Counted from the first letter of the stretch, positions 29,401 to 36,713 are shown. The stretch is DNA of 64,000 nucleotides from Lutimaribacter_A marinistellae (GCF_042648365.1 NZ_JBHRXI010000001.1:124001-188000), one strand, 5' to 3'. The notes: generated by a model not told the origin, from the letters alone. A program made the numbers and translations.

Positions 29401-31128
29401 GATGCTCTGCGCGACGAGGCCGCGGCTGCGTTCGCCTTCGGTGATGAGAGAGCCAGCGCCGAACGACAGGGTCACGTTGGAGCCCGAGCCACCGGCAGCG
29501 CCGGAGCCGCTCAAGGATTCGATACCTGATGCCGAAGTGCCCTTGCCGCCGCCACCCCCGATGCTTTGTGCAAAGACAGCGTCCGAGTTGTCGCCACCGG
29601 TCTTGATGGCGTCACTGTCTGCGCCTTCAAAGGTGAAATCGATTTCACCACCGCCACCGGCACTTTGATTTCCCGCGCCGTAGGAATAGATGCCGCGCGC
29701 GTTGCCTGCATTCCCGCTGAAACCACCGACACTTTGAAGAAATACGGCGTCGGATTCGTCACCCGTCGTGTCAACGGTTCCGCCAAACGACAGTGCAACC
29801 CGCGCTGCTGGTCCAGCGCCTCGCGTGCCGCCACCTTCGGCGTTGGCACCATTGGCCGTTCCGCCATCACCACCAGCGCCACCGTGACTGCGCAGGTGAA
29901 ATCCGGGAGCGCTGTCGCCCGTGGTTTGCACGTTGGTGTCGTTGGTCAGGTCGACTGCGATCACGCCCCCGGCACCACCGATGCCCCCGCCGCCACCAAA
30001 GGCCGATCCACCGACAATCGAGGTGCTGGCATTACCACCGCGACCGCCCTTGCCGGCCAGACTTTCGACAAAGATCCCCGGGCCATCAACAACCTTGACG
30101 TCGAGGCTTGAGCCGGTTTCGGCCGTGATCGAGACCGCGCCGCCGACACCGCCAGTGCCGCCTTGGCCGCCCCTGGCTGTCTGTGTCAGCGTGTTGTGGC
30201 CGCCGCCGCCTTGGCCACCGGCCCCACCTTGAGAGGTCACGGACAGGCCAAAAAGGGCAGCGTCAAAGCTCACGTTCCCCTTGAAGGTCAGAGTTGTTCC
30301 ACTGCTCCCGGCTCCACCGGTGCCGCCTGACCCTCCTCCGCCAGTATAGTCAGCGGCCTGGCCATAACCGCCCGCCCCGCCAGCGCCGCCTGTTAGGCCA
30401 ATCGACATCCCACCGTATGGGTTCGGTTGTACTGTGTCCGGAGAAGACGGAAGCCCGGCGATCGACGCGTCGGAAAACGTCATCATGAAATCACCGGTGC
30501 TGCCACCATTGCCGCCGCGCCCGCCATAGCCGTCACCGAAGCCGCCTGTCTTGCCTTCTCCACCGGTACCGCCGTTTCCGGCCGTGCCGGTGATCGCGAC
30601 AGTCGCAGGGAAAGTGTTGTCGGGGGTTCCGCTTGGGATCGACAGCGTGACGCTGTTGATACCTGAATTGAATGTGCCCAGCGAGGCACCGGCGCCACCA
30701 CTGCCACCGGACTTGTTGCCAGACCCCGTCGAGTTACCGCCATTGCCGCCCGACAAACCGGTTTCCTGAACTTCCAGCACGGAAAGGGGCAGCGACTGTA
30801 TGGTTAGCCCCTCAAAAGGAGCCGCCTGGTTGATGTAGAAATCCGTCAGGCCCGGCGTGGTTTCGACCGGGCGCGTTATTGCAAAGCTGAAGGCTGGACG
30901 CGTGATGTTTGAATTGACGATGTCTGCGGTCAACTGGTCCACCGAGTAAATCGTGGTTAAGTCACCCGCCTGCGCCGCGCCGACGGTGAATGTGTCGGGC
31001 GGCGTCACTTCGCCGGTACAGGACCTGACAATGGGGCCGCTTGTAGAGGTTTCACAGCCCGCGAATGCCCACGCGTAATTGGACATCAAGGCGACCACGC
31101 TGACCGAAAGCAGTTTGCCAGCCTTCAT
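23416..31128 (-). CDS. Giant autotransporter with Gly-rich repeat passenger and C-terminal beta-barrel
   Basis: Type Va secreted surface protein of about 2,570 residues. It starts MKAGKLLSVSVVALMSNYAWA, a signal peptide; I preferred this ATG (31128) over upstream in-frame starts. The passenger has about 25-28 copies of a ~60-90-residue unit whose core reads TTGDxAxGIxAQSVGGxGGxGG, with inter-repeat stretches such as VTVxNSGxVxT; this predicts a long beta-helix. The last ~280 residues form the autotransporter barrel and end with the aromatic residue of GVGFRIAIPF. A role in adhesion or surface shielding is typical of the family but not shown. It is divergent from the ExbB-ExbD-TonB operon. Confidence 0.9.
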   Translation of the reverse strand: MKAGKLLSVSVVALMSNYAWAFAGCETSTSGPIVRSCTGEVTPPDTFTVGAAQAGDLTTIYSVDQLTADIVNSNITRPAFSFAITRPVETTPGLTDFYINQAAPFEGLTIQSLPLSVLEVQETGLSGGNGGNSTGSGNKSGGSGGAGASLGTFNSGINSVTLSIPSGTPDNTFPATVAITGTAGNGGTGGEGKTGGFGDGYGGRGGNGGSTGDFMMTFSDASIAGLPSSPDTVQPNPYGGMSIGLTGGAGGAGGYGQAADYTGGGGSGGTGGAGSSGTTLTFKGNVSFDAALFGLSVTSQGGAGGQGGGGHNTLTQTARGGQGGTGGVGGAVSITAETGSSLDVKVVDGPGIFVESLAGKGGRGGNASTSIVGGSAFGGGGGIGGAGGVIAVDLTNDTNVQTTGDSAPGFHLRSHGGAGGDGGTANGANAEGGGTRGAGPAARVALSFGGTVDTTGDESDAVFLQSVGGFSGNAGNARGIYSYGAGNQSAGGGGEIDFTFEGADSDAIKTGGDNSDAVFAQSIGGGGGKGTSASGIESLSGSGAAGGSGSNVTLSFGAGSLITEGERSRGLVAQSIGGTGGDSGSAKGVVSIGGTGAAGGSGGAVTVTNSASVTTAGVDAIGVLAQSVGGGGGAASSAGGLVALGGAAANGATGGTVDVSQFAAVETTGDGADALFAQSIGGSGGHGSNTVAAGSVFTLAISGQGGAGGNGGEVSVDTDSVGTVSTSGDNARGIVATSTGGGGGHAGNAISASGFPIDVSIALGADGGSAGQGGAVSVNALGGLSTTGANATALMATSTGGSGGSAATTIDAAAGLGTVGVGVGGSGSGGGNGGTVTVCRGYGDGAFDIAACNKGTIPAETVSTTGDIAGGVHAASVGGGGGHSGTTLSASAGSGATVSVGGDGGGGGTGAAVSVFSSGGITTEGVASPALIAKSVGGNGGSAFLSGSVDVLSQVGATVSVGGSGGSSGGAGEVTVVSTDTVATSGDHATGIQGISQAGSGGVGGMALAMTGLTAGSANVAIGGKGGGGHAAGDVMVDYTGTSLTTTGDQAAGILAQSSGGSGGAGGLSFAGQGIGVAAVGVSLGGDGGTGGTAGQTQIVANGAISTTGSLSDGIAATSQGGNGGRGGTTITGDGASQASAEVTIGGGGGNAGTAELSHVILGADGSVATTGTSSAGIRAKSLGGNGGVGGVAVEAGLNLAFSSEYPVGNASVTLGGDGGNGGTSGAVTVESDGAVQTSNLNSHGISAQSIAGSGGAGGMSIAGSANVGAAKNIDASVTIGGGGGTGGAAGDVRVVSSATGSIKTTGDNADGVLAQSIGGNGGAGGNSYNILANVASGGTTSVNLGVTIGGAGGGGGQAGTVTVSNENTVSTTGTEATGLYAQSVGGHGGKGGAGGNALFNLGPQAAGVNNTTTHSYTIDVAVGGAGGNGALGGDVSVTNADGATVMTGGSTSYGIFAQSVGGNGGDGGSASNFGFTFNGYCNIDYANQQQACQETDEQTGETKYTNHKASIKVAVGGSGGTGNHAGAASVTNGGLVETTGENAHAVLVQSVGGSGGTGGSTLSSPVSSYNSSTTGNQIVDITKKIYQIGTAAKKLWAGGSLNVFVGGSGGAAGDGDAVSVTGTGNAATKGKGAYAIFAQSVGGGGGSGGSTNQKMSAYALRIGGSGAGGGDGGKVQVSVGDGAIAATEGDGAKTVFAQSVGGGGGDAGSHFSIDSLYFMNLQIGGSDGVAGAGGDVEVSTGVDSFLLSSGREATGIFAQSIGGGGGQHSGGGDQASGTVIVGGATTGTASGNGGEVVVTSQGAIGAGENHASDDENDYTTASHGIFAQSVGGGGGYGGSVLVSNPDRLGTGLTGTSGNATGDGGSVTVTHSGSIDAYGKGSIGIFAQSVGGGGGVQGGVNTTETDAAYVGSFGGSGAAGTVSVSVAEGATVSTTGAYGHGVFAQYAGGNDTTRSASDTTLVTVDGQVQATGVNAYGVYGQSAGHGAGQVNITVGENGEITGSTGVFVNAATTGLVTNKGSIGATGGVSGVAIHSAGGALTVSNAGTITGSVTGNLAVAGIDAIALGQNGITLENTGTLVAGDRLETQSLTNSGVLHVGGANSVGETLIQGTLTNTDDGLIVVDVDTDDPVADYLAVGGAADLEGAVKVRLSGAGSQSSNSFDIVGVTGGLNWDGLEVLQSPTAFHSLTQTAGNRLRLSYGIDFANAARLGALSPNQASLAQHLDDVYVMGALGEELTGVLLSSEDTEAYSEALDVLGASVDASNRLSGINASLRFVDSLFSCADSDGVLKFFEDGQCYYFDASVLRYDRDRTNDLNGFSESSYRFKGGTQLRSDNGLVYGVSLSYEARDIDFDGSDSASDASHWQAGASVKRYTGNWELGAGVFLGHVTSDNARDVGFGLSAKGEQEVLTYGAEFRADYMIDQGNWFLKPGLGVGVLGLEQSGYTETTSTGVELRVEDSSDTLFYIRPSIEVGGQLETANGMLVRPKFGLAVSHLIGDNSVNASASLASSPNGVNPFDWSVAVDRTRVEISAGVDVFTSGDALISVNAIGAFSDNSDSYGVGFRIAIPF

Positions 31129-31669
31129 GCCCCGCCTGAAAACGACATCCGGTTTCGAGCCTTTTATCGTTTGCCCGGCCCTTTGTTTTGAATGGGGTTG
31201 ATCATCCCGAACCGTCGGTAACAACATGCGGCGTATCGTGCCTGTGTCGCGTTGACTGCCGAACGTGCGCCTCGGTCCCATATCCACCCCTCGAACTGTG
31301 CAAAACGTGCGCGGTGCATTGAGTATGCAAGCTCAACGGACGGCATCCATAGCCTCAATTCGGCCCTGTGGGATTTTAGCGGGTCTCTGTTGCACAAACC
31401 GGATAATGGACTGCGCCAGACAGTGTTTCCCGCTCTCTGCGTGTCGAGTGCGACCGACACTTCCAGTTCTTTCCGAATAACGGGCAACGAAGTGTCCGAG
31501 ATGTTGCGATTAACCTATTGATGATCCGCCTCCTACCCGCATCCGGCGAAGGGCGAAACGGCGGCGCTCCGCATAAATCGTTGCAGATGAACTTGGCGCA
31601 TTGAAATAGGCCTCGGCCGAGGCAATGTCATGCAAATGTGTCTGAAGCAGACGAACCGGGGGACAACCC
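31129..31669. other. Divergent control region between the autotransporter and the TonB operon
   Basis: 541 bases that separate two divergent transcription units. Short open frames here lack domains and ribosome-binding sites. The only clear structure is a 14-bp palindrome at 31610-31623. Composition is less GC-rich than the flanking genes around 31330-31520. No convincing -35/-10 pair could be fixed by eye. Confidence 0.6.
31610..31623. promoter_or_regulatory. 14-bp palindrome upstream of the TonB operon
   Basis: GCCTCGGCCGAGGC is a perfect palindrome 47 bases before the first start codon of the operon. It may be an operator or a hairpin in the leader. No known Fur-type or Irr-type box was recognised. 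Confidence 0.4.
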
Positions 31670-32104
31670 ATGTCATTTCGCCTACCTGCCATCTTCTTTA
31701 CGCTGTTGAGCGCGATGGCGCTTGCGCAACTGGTTCAGGCAGAAGAGCCGCCATCTCCGGAAATACACCTGGAGCTGAACACCGTGCAGGACACCGGTAC
31801 CGCTTGCCGGTTGACCTTTGTGGCAAACAACAGCATCGGCGAGGACATTGACAAGGCCGTCTTTGAAACCGTGATATTTGATGCTTCGGGCAGCGTGATG
31901 CTTCTGTCGCTTTTTGATTTCAGAGACCTGCCGGCCGGGACGCCCCGCGTACGCCAGTTCGATGTGCCCGGCACGACCTGTGACGCAATCGGCAAGGTGC
32001 TGATCAACGGCGCGAATACCTGCTCTGCGGGCGGTTCCGATAGCGATGCCTGCGGGTCCTTGCTGAACGTCGAAAGCAGGATCGAATTGGAGTTGCTCGG
32101 ATGA
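31670..32104 (+). CDS. Exported protein of unknown function, first gene of ExbB-ExbD-TonB operon
   Basis: A 144-residue protein I cannot assign to a named family. It has a signal peptide (FFTLLSAMALAQLVQAEE) and a mature part of about 120 residues with alternating hydrophobic strands and four cysteines (C46, C104, C118, C128), suggesting a small disulfide-bonded beta-sandwich in the periplasm. GGGGGA precedes the ATG. Its stop overlaps the ExbB start (ATGA), so it is made together with the energy-coupling proteins and is probably an accessory of that complex. Confidence 0.75.
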   Translation: MSFRLPAIFFTLLSAMALAQLVQAEEPPSPEIHLELNTVQDTGTACRLTFVANNSIGEDIDKAVFETVIFDASGSVMLLSLFDFRDLPAGTPRVRQFDVPGTTCDAIGKVLINGANTCSAGGSDSDACGSLLNVESRIELELLG

Positions 32105-32745
32105 ACTTTTTCGAAACCCTTGCCGGGCTTTTCGCGCTGGGTGGACCTGTTGTCGCTGTTCTGCTGTTCATGTCCGTCCTCACAATGTCGGTCGTTCTCT
32201 ACAAGATCTGGCAGTTTTCCGTCTCGGGCGTCGGACGACACCGCGTTCTCGCAGACGCGCTGAAGCTATGGGACGCCGGCGATACGGCGGCGGCAAGCGA
32301 GAGACTGCAGGCAAGCCGCAGCTACCTTGCGCCCTTTGTCGGAAAGGCGATGAAGGGTCACGGACGTGCAGGCGTTGACGACCGGCTGGACGCCGAGGTC
32401 GGCCAAGCGTTTGCCTTGCTCGAACGTGGCTTTCGACTGCTTGATACCATTGCGCAGATCGCACCGTTGCTCGGGTTATTTGGCACCGTTCTGGGTATGA
32501 TCGACGCTTTTCGCAGCTTGCAGGGCGCAGGATCGACCGTCGATCCGTCGGTGTTGGCAGGTGGCATTTGGGTTGCACTGTTGACGACGGCAGTCGGTCT
32601 TGCCGTGGCAATTCCCACGTCCATGGTTCTGGCGTGGTTTGAAAGCCGCATGGCGAGGGAACGCGTCTTTGCCGACAAGGCGCTGCGAACCGTGCTTGCG
32701 CCGGAAAACGACGCAGCCGACCTTTCAATCGCAACCCATGCGTAA
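32101..32745 (+). CDS. exbB: MotA/TolQ/ExbB proton channel family protein
   Basis: Inner-membrane proton-channel subunit, 214 residues with three membrane helices: residues about 10-35, 110-135 and 150-180. The family-specific segments are IAQIAPLLGLFGTVLGMIDAF and WVALLTTAVGLAVAIPTSM, whose Thr residues line the proton path in ExbB/TolQ. It would form a pentamer around the ExbD-type subunits encoded next. It overlaps the upstream gene by ATGA and the first ExbD gene by 8 bases. Confidence 0.9.
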   Translation: MNFFETLAGLFALGGPVVAVLLFMSVLTMSVVLYKIWQFSVSGVGRHRVLADALKLWDAGDTAAASERLQASRSYLAPFVGKAMKGHGRAGVDDRLDAEVGQAFALLERGFRLLDTIAQIAPLLGLFGTVLGMIDAFRSLQGAGSTVDPSVLAGGIWVALLTTAVGLAVAIPTSMVLAWFESRMARERVFADKALRTVLAPENDAADLSIATHA

Positions 32746-33103
32746 CGTTGCCCCATTCAAACGACGCCCGGTGTCGTTGACGGCCCTGATCGACGTGGTG
32801 TTCCTGCTGCTTCTGTTTTTCATGCTCACATCGACCTTTTCAAGCTTTGGCGAGATCGAACTGAACCGCGCCGGCGGCGCACAGGCCGAGGCGGAACAGC
32901 CGGTGCAGCGCGCGTTTGTTCAGCTTGGGGCAGACCAGTTGTCACTCAATGGCACGTCAGTAGAGTTGACAACGATTGCCGAGCAGATTGACGAAGGTCT
33001 CGTTCTGGTCAGTTTGCAGGGAGATGTCACGTCTCAGCGCCTTGTGGATCTACTGGCTGCGTTGCGTGGGCGTCCCGATCTGACCGTTCTGGTGCTGGAG
33101 TGA
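32738..33103 (+). CDS. exbD: ExbD/TolR family biopolymer transport protein (with proton-path Asp)
   Basis: Single-span inner-membrane protein of 121 residues with a periplasmic domain. The transmembrane helix reads SLTALIDVVFLLLLFFML, and D19 aligns with the essential Asp25 of E. coli ExbD. The periplasmic part (about residues 45-121) has the usual alternating strands, ending LRGRPDLTVLVLE. Its ATG lies 8 bases inside the exbB gene. Confidence 0.9.
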   Translation: MRNVAPFKRRPVSLTALIDVVFLLLLFFMLTSTFSSFGEIELNRAGGAQAEAEQPVQRAFVQLGADQLSLNGTSVELTTIAEQIDEGLVLVSLQGDVTSQRLVDLLAALRGRPDLTVLVLE

Positions 33104-33107
33104 GGCA

Positions 33108-33485
33108 GTGATCCAGTATCCACGAAGGCAAAGCAAGCGCGACCCATCAATTGCCCTGATCAACATTGTCTTTCTGATGTTGATTTTCTTTCTGATCGCC
33201 GGAACCATTGCGGCGCCTCTCGACGCTGATCTTCGACTTGTCGAAACCTCTGGGCTAGAAGGTCGCGAGCCCCCCGATGCGCTTGTGCTGAGGGCAGATG
33301 GCGGCTTGAGTTTCCGCGGCGCGCCGACCGATGCGCAACAATTCATGGCCGGACACACCCAAGGCCCGGTCCGGATCGTGCCTGATCGGAATTCGAGCGG
33401 CCAGCGACTTGTCGAGATCTCGTCCGAGCTGCGCGGCCTCGGTGCCACTTCGGTCATCTTGGTTACCGAGCGGGCGATTCAATGA
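33108..33485 (+). CDS. Second ExbD/TolR-like protein, Asp replaced by Asn
   Basis: A 125-residue paralogue of the preceding ExbD. It keeps the short basic N-terminus, one membrane helix (SIALINIVFLMLIFFLIAGT) and a periplasmic domain ending GATSVILVTERAI, but residue 19 is Asn (AAC) where the proton-carrying Asp sits in the first copy at the same number. It starts with GTG at 33108 after GGAG/GAGG, 4 bases after the previous stop. It probably pairs with the first ExbD inside the ExbB pentamer, giving a dimer with one protonatable site. Confidence 0.85.
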   Translation: MIQYPRRQSKRDPSIALINIVFLMLIFFLIAGTIAAPLDADLRLVETSGLEGREPPDALVLRADGGLSFRGAPTDAQQFMAGHTQGPVRIVPDRNSSGQRLVEISSELRGLGATSVILVTERAIQ

Positions 33486-34675
33486 TACGCAGATCGACAG
33501 GCTTGGCAGCGGCGGCGCTGATACTGTCGGCAGTCCTTCACTTCGTCAGCATCGGTCTGACATTCGACACCAATACGACGCCGCCGGCCTTGCCGCCCGA
33601 GCGCGACACGGTCGCCCTTGGCGACAGCTTTGATGAGATCGCCGATCTGGAGGTGGAACCGGTAGAACCCGAGCCGCCGCAACCGGTTGCCCCCCCGGAG
33701 CCCGAAGAACAGCAGCCACCTGAAACGCAAGAGGTTACGACGCCCACCAGTCAGGCATTGGTTGCCTCGCCGGATCCGCAACCGACGCGGACACCGGATA
33801 TCGGCGTTTCGCAGTCGGCGACCCCCGACGTCAACGGTCCTGTCACGCCGGAGACAAACGAGACGGCGGAACCCGATGCGATCGCGCCATCCGCAGTTGA
33901 CCAAACCGAAGTTCCGGATGCGCAAGCCAATGCACCGGAAACGCCAGGCTCGGCCGAGGCCACGCCGCCCGAAAGCTTGACCGAAACAACCGAACCGGCC
34001 CCACCTGCGACAACCGAAACAGCCCAGGCCCCGGTCGTGCAGCCATCTGGCGAAACAGCTTCTGCCCCGACGCCGGATGACTCACCCGACGTTATCGCGG
34101 CGCTTCCACCGGAAACGTTAACTCGCCCTTTGGAGGACACCGAACTTACCACTGGCGTAGAGCAAAATGAGACAGATCAGCCGAACGCAGCCCTGGCCAC
34201 GTCCCTGCGCCCGCGATCACGGCCCCCGCAGCAGCCCCAAGAACAAACCGGCTTTGCAAGTTTAGACCCAGGGCGTGGTCTACGAAACCCAACCGAGACC
34301 ATCGAGTCGCCGTTGACGCTCTATCTGAGGGACGGAATAGACCTGTTTGGCGGTCAAAGCGCCGGGAGCCAGTCACAGCGACTCCGTTCGGGCGGCGGAG
34401 GCGGCTCCGGCAATGCAGATGTTACGAATTATGCCGGCCAGGTCTTGGTGCATCTCAACCGGACGCTACCCGTGGCGGTATCTTCACGCGGTTGGGCGCG
34501 TGTCTCCTTCTGGATCAATCCGGACGGCACGCTGGGGTCGGTTGACATTATCGACGGGTCCGGTTCGGCAGAGATCGATCGAGCCGCCAAGACACAGGTC
34601 CGTCGCGGTGTTCCGTTTCCCAGGCCTCCGCAGGGCAAGGGCAGGTTACTGACTTTTGTCTATAGCTTGGATTGA
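33482..34675 (+). CDS. tonB: TonB-like energy transducer
   Basis: Inner-membrane-anchored periplasmic protein, 397 residues, that would pass ExbB/ExbD energy to an outer-membrane partner. The N-terminal helix (AAAALILSAVLHFVSIGLTF) has S16 and H20, the same spacing as the S-x3-H motif of E. coli TonB. Residues about 45-240 form a long Pro/Glu/Thr-rich spacer, and the last ~90 residues (WARVSFWINPDGTLGSVDII onwards) are the TonB C-terminal domain. It overlaps the second ExbD gene by ATGA. No TonB-dependent receptor gene is in the window. Confidence 0.85.
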   Translation: MIRRSTGLAAAALILSAVLHFVSIGLTFDTNTTPPALPPERDTVALGDSFDEIADLEVEPVEPEPPQPVAPPEPEEQQPPETQEVTTPTSQALVASPDPQPTRTPDIGVSQSATPDVNGPVTPETNETAEPDAIAPSAVDQTEVPDAQANAPETPGSAEATPPESLTETTEPAPPATTETAQAPVVQPSGETASAPTPDDSPDVIAALPPETLTRPLEDTELTTGVEQNETDQPNAALATSLRPRSRPPQQPQEQTGFASLDPGRGLRNPTETIESPLTLYLRDGIDLFGGQSAGSQSQRLRSGGGGGSGNADVTNYAGQVLVHLNRTLPVAVSSRGWARVSFWINPDGTLGSVDIIDGSGSAEIDRAAKTQVRRGVPFPRPPQGKGRLLTFVYSLD

Positions 34676-34738
34676 CCGACCCGATCTGGGGCCTGTCTTT
34701 TCAAAGGTCATTCGCTAAAATGGACTGCCCGGCCTGCC

Positions 34739-35461
34739 TTACTCGGCCAGTTCTGCCTGATGGGCCTTGACCATGTCCATCATACTGTTGAACCGGAAAT
34801 CGTAACTTGGCATGTCGCCCGGGTTCATCGTCGCGCCAAAACCCTCCTTGTCGTGACGGCGATAGATCCAGCAGTTCTTCAACCCGTGTCTGTTTGCCGG
34901 CTGGTGATCGTGAAACATGCTTTCTGCCGTATGCAGGATTTCATGTTTCTGGATTCCGCGACGCGCAAGGGTCTCCAGCATGTAGTCGAAATTTCGGTCG
35001 GCGGGCTTGTAACTGCCAATGTCCTCGGCGGTATAGACGCCGTCGAACGTCACGCCCAGCCGTGCGTTGGAACCCGAGAATGACAGGTTATCGGTATTGG
35101 TCAGGACAACCAGCTTGAAGTGCTGTTTCAGATAGGCCAGCGCATCGCGGCTGTCGTCGAAAGCGGGCCATTGGCGAACGGACAGCCCATAGGCGACGCA
35201 TTCCTCCCACGTGACTTCGACGCCCCATTCCTCGGCCAGTCTGCGGTAGACCACGGCCAGCAACTCATAATACTTCTTGGACGGCGTCCATTTCTGGGTT
35301 GTCGACTCGTAGTAGGCGTGCGCCTCGAGGATGTCGTCGCGGCTGAGATGGCGGCTGACCCTGTCGGTCAACGGTTTCAGCCCGGTCACCATGCCGCTTT
35401 CCCAATCGATCAGCGTGCCATAAACGTCAAATGTCAGCGCCTTGAAATCGCTCAGCTTCAT
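34739..35461 (-). CDS. HAD-superfamily hydrolase, haloacid dehalogenase type II-like
   Basis: A 240-residue HAD enzyme. FDVYGTLIDWE carries the nucleophilic aspartate, VVLTNTDN the Ser/Thr motif II position, and GSYKPADRNFDYML the motif III lysine; the cap domain is inserted after motif I as in L-2-haloacid dehalogenases. It would hydrolyse a 2-haloacid or a phosphoester. The ATG at 35461 (MKLSDFKAL) is preferred over one five codons earlier. It lies 245 bases downstream of a LysR-family gene on the same strand. Confidence 0.78.
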   Translation of the reverse strand: MKLSDFKALTFDVYGTLIDWESGMVTGLKPLTDRVSRHLSRDDILEAHAYYESTTQKWTPSKKYYELLAVVYRRLAEEWGVEVTWEECVAYGLSVRQWPAFDDSRDALAYLKQHFKLVVLTNTDNLSFSGSNARLGVTFDGVYTAEDIGSYKPADRNFDYMLETLARRGIQKHEILHTAESMFHDHQPANRHGLKNCWIYRRHDKEGFGATMNPGDMPSYDFRFNSMMDMVKAHQAELAE

Positions 35462-35706
35462 GGGTTGGCCTTTCATCTGTGCAGGGTTTGGGGCGTTCGG
35501 CAGCGCCGTGTTATCGGGATCCTTGGTTCGTCTTGGGGCATAGCATTCACTGGAGCAAGGCCGTTTGCAAAGCGTCCCTTCGCGAAAAATGGTTTGGCGA
35601 ACGTCGTTTCCTTGGTGTTTGGATCAACCGAACCTCGGGCGCACCTTCGTTTCAACCGTGTTGCACCAATCTACGTGTCGCCGACATCCTAACTGCTCGC
35701 GCCGGT

Positions 35707-36609
35707 TCACGTGTCAGGCTCCAGACCGATTTCAATCAGGAAGTCCCGCAACAACCGTACCGCACGTCTCGGGGACGAAGAGCCGGGTGTGTGAATGTGA
35801 TAGGCCTCGGTGCCTATCAATCTGGGGGAGCCGGGAACGCGGACCAGACCATAGGCGTCGCGCAGACCGTCGCTTGCCGGGGCACGCTCCAACGCCAGCC
35901 CCAGCCCCTCTGCCGCCAGAGCGAAAGCCACTGGCGTGGAATCGACATAGCTCAGAACACTCCCATTCACCTCGCTATCGTTAAGCGCCGCCAGCATCTG
36001 CGACCAACCGCTCGCATGCTGCGCAACATCTATCAGCCTGCGCCCGGAAAGGGACACTTGCGGGACGGTTACGTCTGCAATGTCTCTGCGGGCAACGATC
36101 GAAAGGTTTTCCGGCAGGAACGGCTTTGCGCCCGGCGTTGCTTCTGCCGTGCCGCCAAAAATGATCTGCAGATCGGGACCACGCCCCGGCAGTATGCGCC
36201 GAAAGTCGGCAACCGCATTTCCCGAGGTCAGCGAGACCCGGATGTCCGGGTTTTGAACCTCGAAGGCGGCGATGCGCGACGGCAGCCAACTCAGCGCGAG
36301 GAGAGAAACCGCCTGAAGGGTGACAACTTCGGTTCCATCCGATGGAAAAAGCGCCTCGGCAGTTGTTTCCATCGAGTTGAGGGCTTGCCGTACCGGAGGC
36401 AAAAACGCGTGACCGGCCTCGGTCAGCTCAACGCTTTTCGCGTGTCGCAGGAACAACGGACTGCCAAGATACTCTTCCAGAGCGCGTATCTGCTGACTGA
36501 CGGCGGGCGGACTCATCGCAAGCAGTTTGGCCGCCGAAGCAAAGCTTTCGGTGCGCGCCGCTGCTTCGAACACGCGCAGCCAATTGAGCGAAGGAATGCG
36601 TCTTACCAT
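35707..36609 (-). CDS. LysR family transcriptional regulator (GcvA-like)
   Basis: A 300-residue regulator with the N-terminal winged helix (SLNWLRVFEAAARTESFASAA, then MSPPAVSQQIRALEEYLG) of the GcvA subgroup and a C-terminal effector domain. It is divergent from the PhyH-HD-SnoaL operon, with about 100 bases between starts, and most likely controls it. The ATG at 36609 is favoured over a TTG six bases upstream. GTTCAG (36622-36627) and CTGAAC (36659-36664) form a spaced inverted repeat in the shared region. Confidence 0.87.
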   Translation of the reverse strand: MVRRIPSLNWLRVFEAAARTESFASAAKLLAMSPPAVSQQIRALEEYLGSPLFLRHAKSVELTEAGHAFLPPVRQALNSMETTAEALFPSDGTEVVTLQAVSLLALSWLPSRIAAFEVQNPDIRVSLTSGNAVADFRRILPGRGPDLQIIFGGTAEATPGAKPFLPENLSIVARRDIADVTVPQVSLSGRRLIDVAQHASGWSQMLAALNDSEVNGSVLSYVDSTPVAFALAAEGLGLALERAPASDGLRDAYGLVRVPGSPRLIGTEAYHIHTPGSSSPRRAVRLLRDFLIEIGLEPDT

Positions 36610-36713
36610 GCCCAAGGTTAAGTTCAGCTTTCCCTTAGGGGCAACAGCTACGTCTGGACTGAACCAGAACTCTGTCGGAACCTGACATCAGGATTCCAAG
36701 CGGAGCAACGACA

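Noticed and set aside
28256..29668. Long Pro-rich open frame opposite the autotransporter, plus several others from 24.8 to 30.8 kb
   Set aside because: They are mirror images of Gly-rich repeat codons (GGC/GGT read as GCC/ACC) and have no start signals or domains.
24400..30900. DNA repeat resembling a CRISPR or satellite array
   Set aside because: The periodicity comes from protein repeats of a coding gene; unit length and sequence vary and there are no constant direct repeats.
31164..31487. 107-codon open frame in the autotransporter/TonB control region
   Set aside because: It overlaps the upstream leader of the autotransporter, with no signal peptide or domain.
35462..35706. Possible remnant gene between the HAD and LysR genes
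   Set aside because: Short frames with repeated TTCGCGAA-like words, but no residue pattern that I recognise; left as intergenic.
35479..36621. 380-codon open frame opposite the LysR gene at 35707-36609
   Set aside because: Antisense to a clear LysR protein; no ribosome-binding site or family motif.
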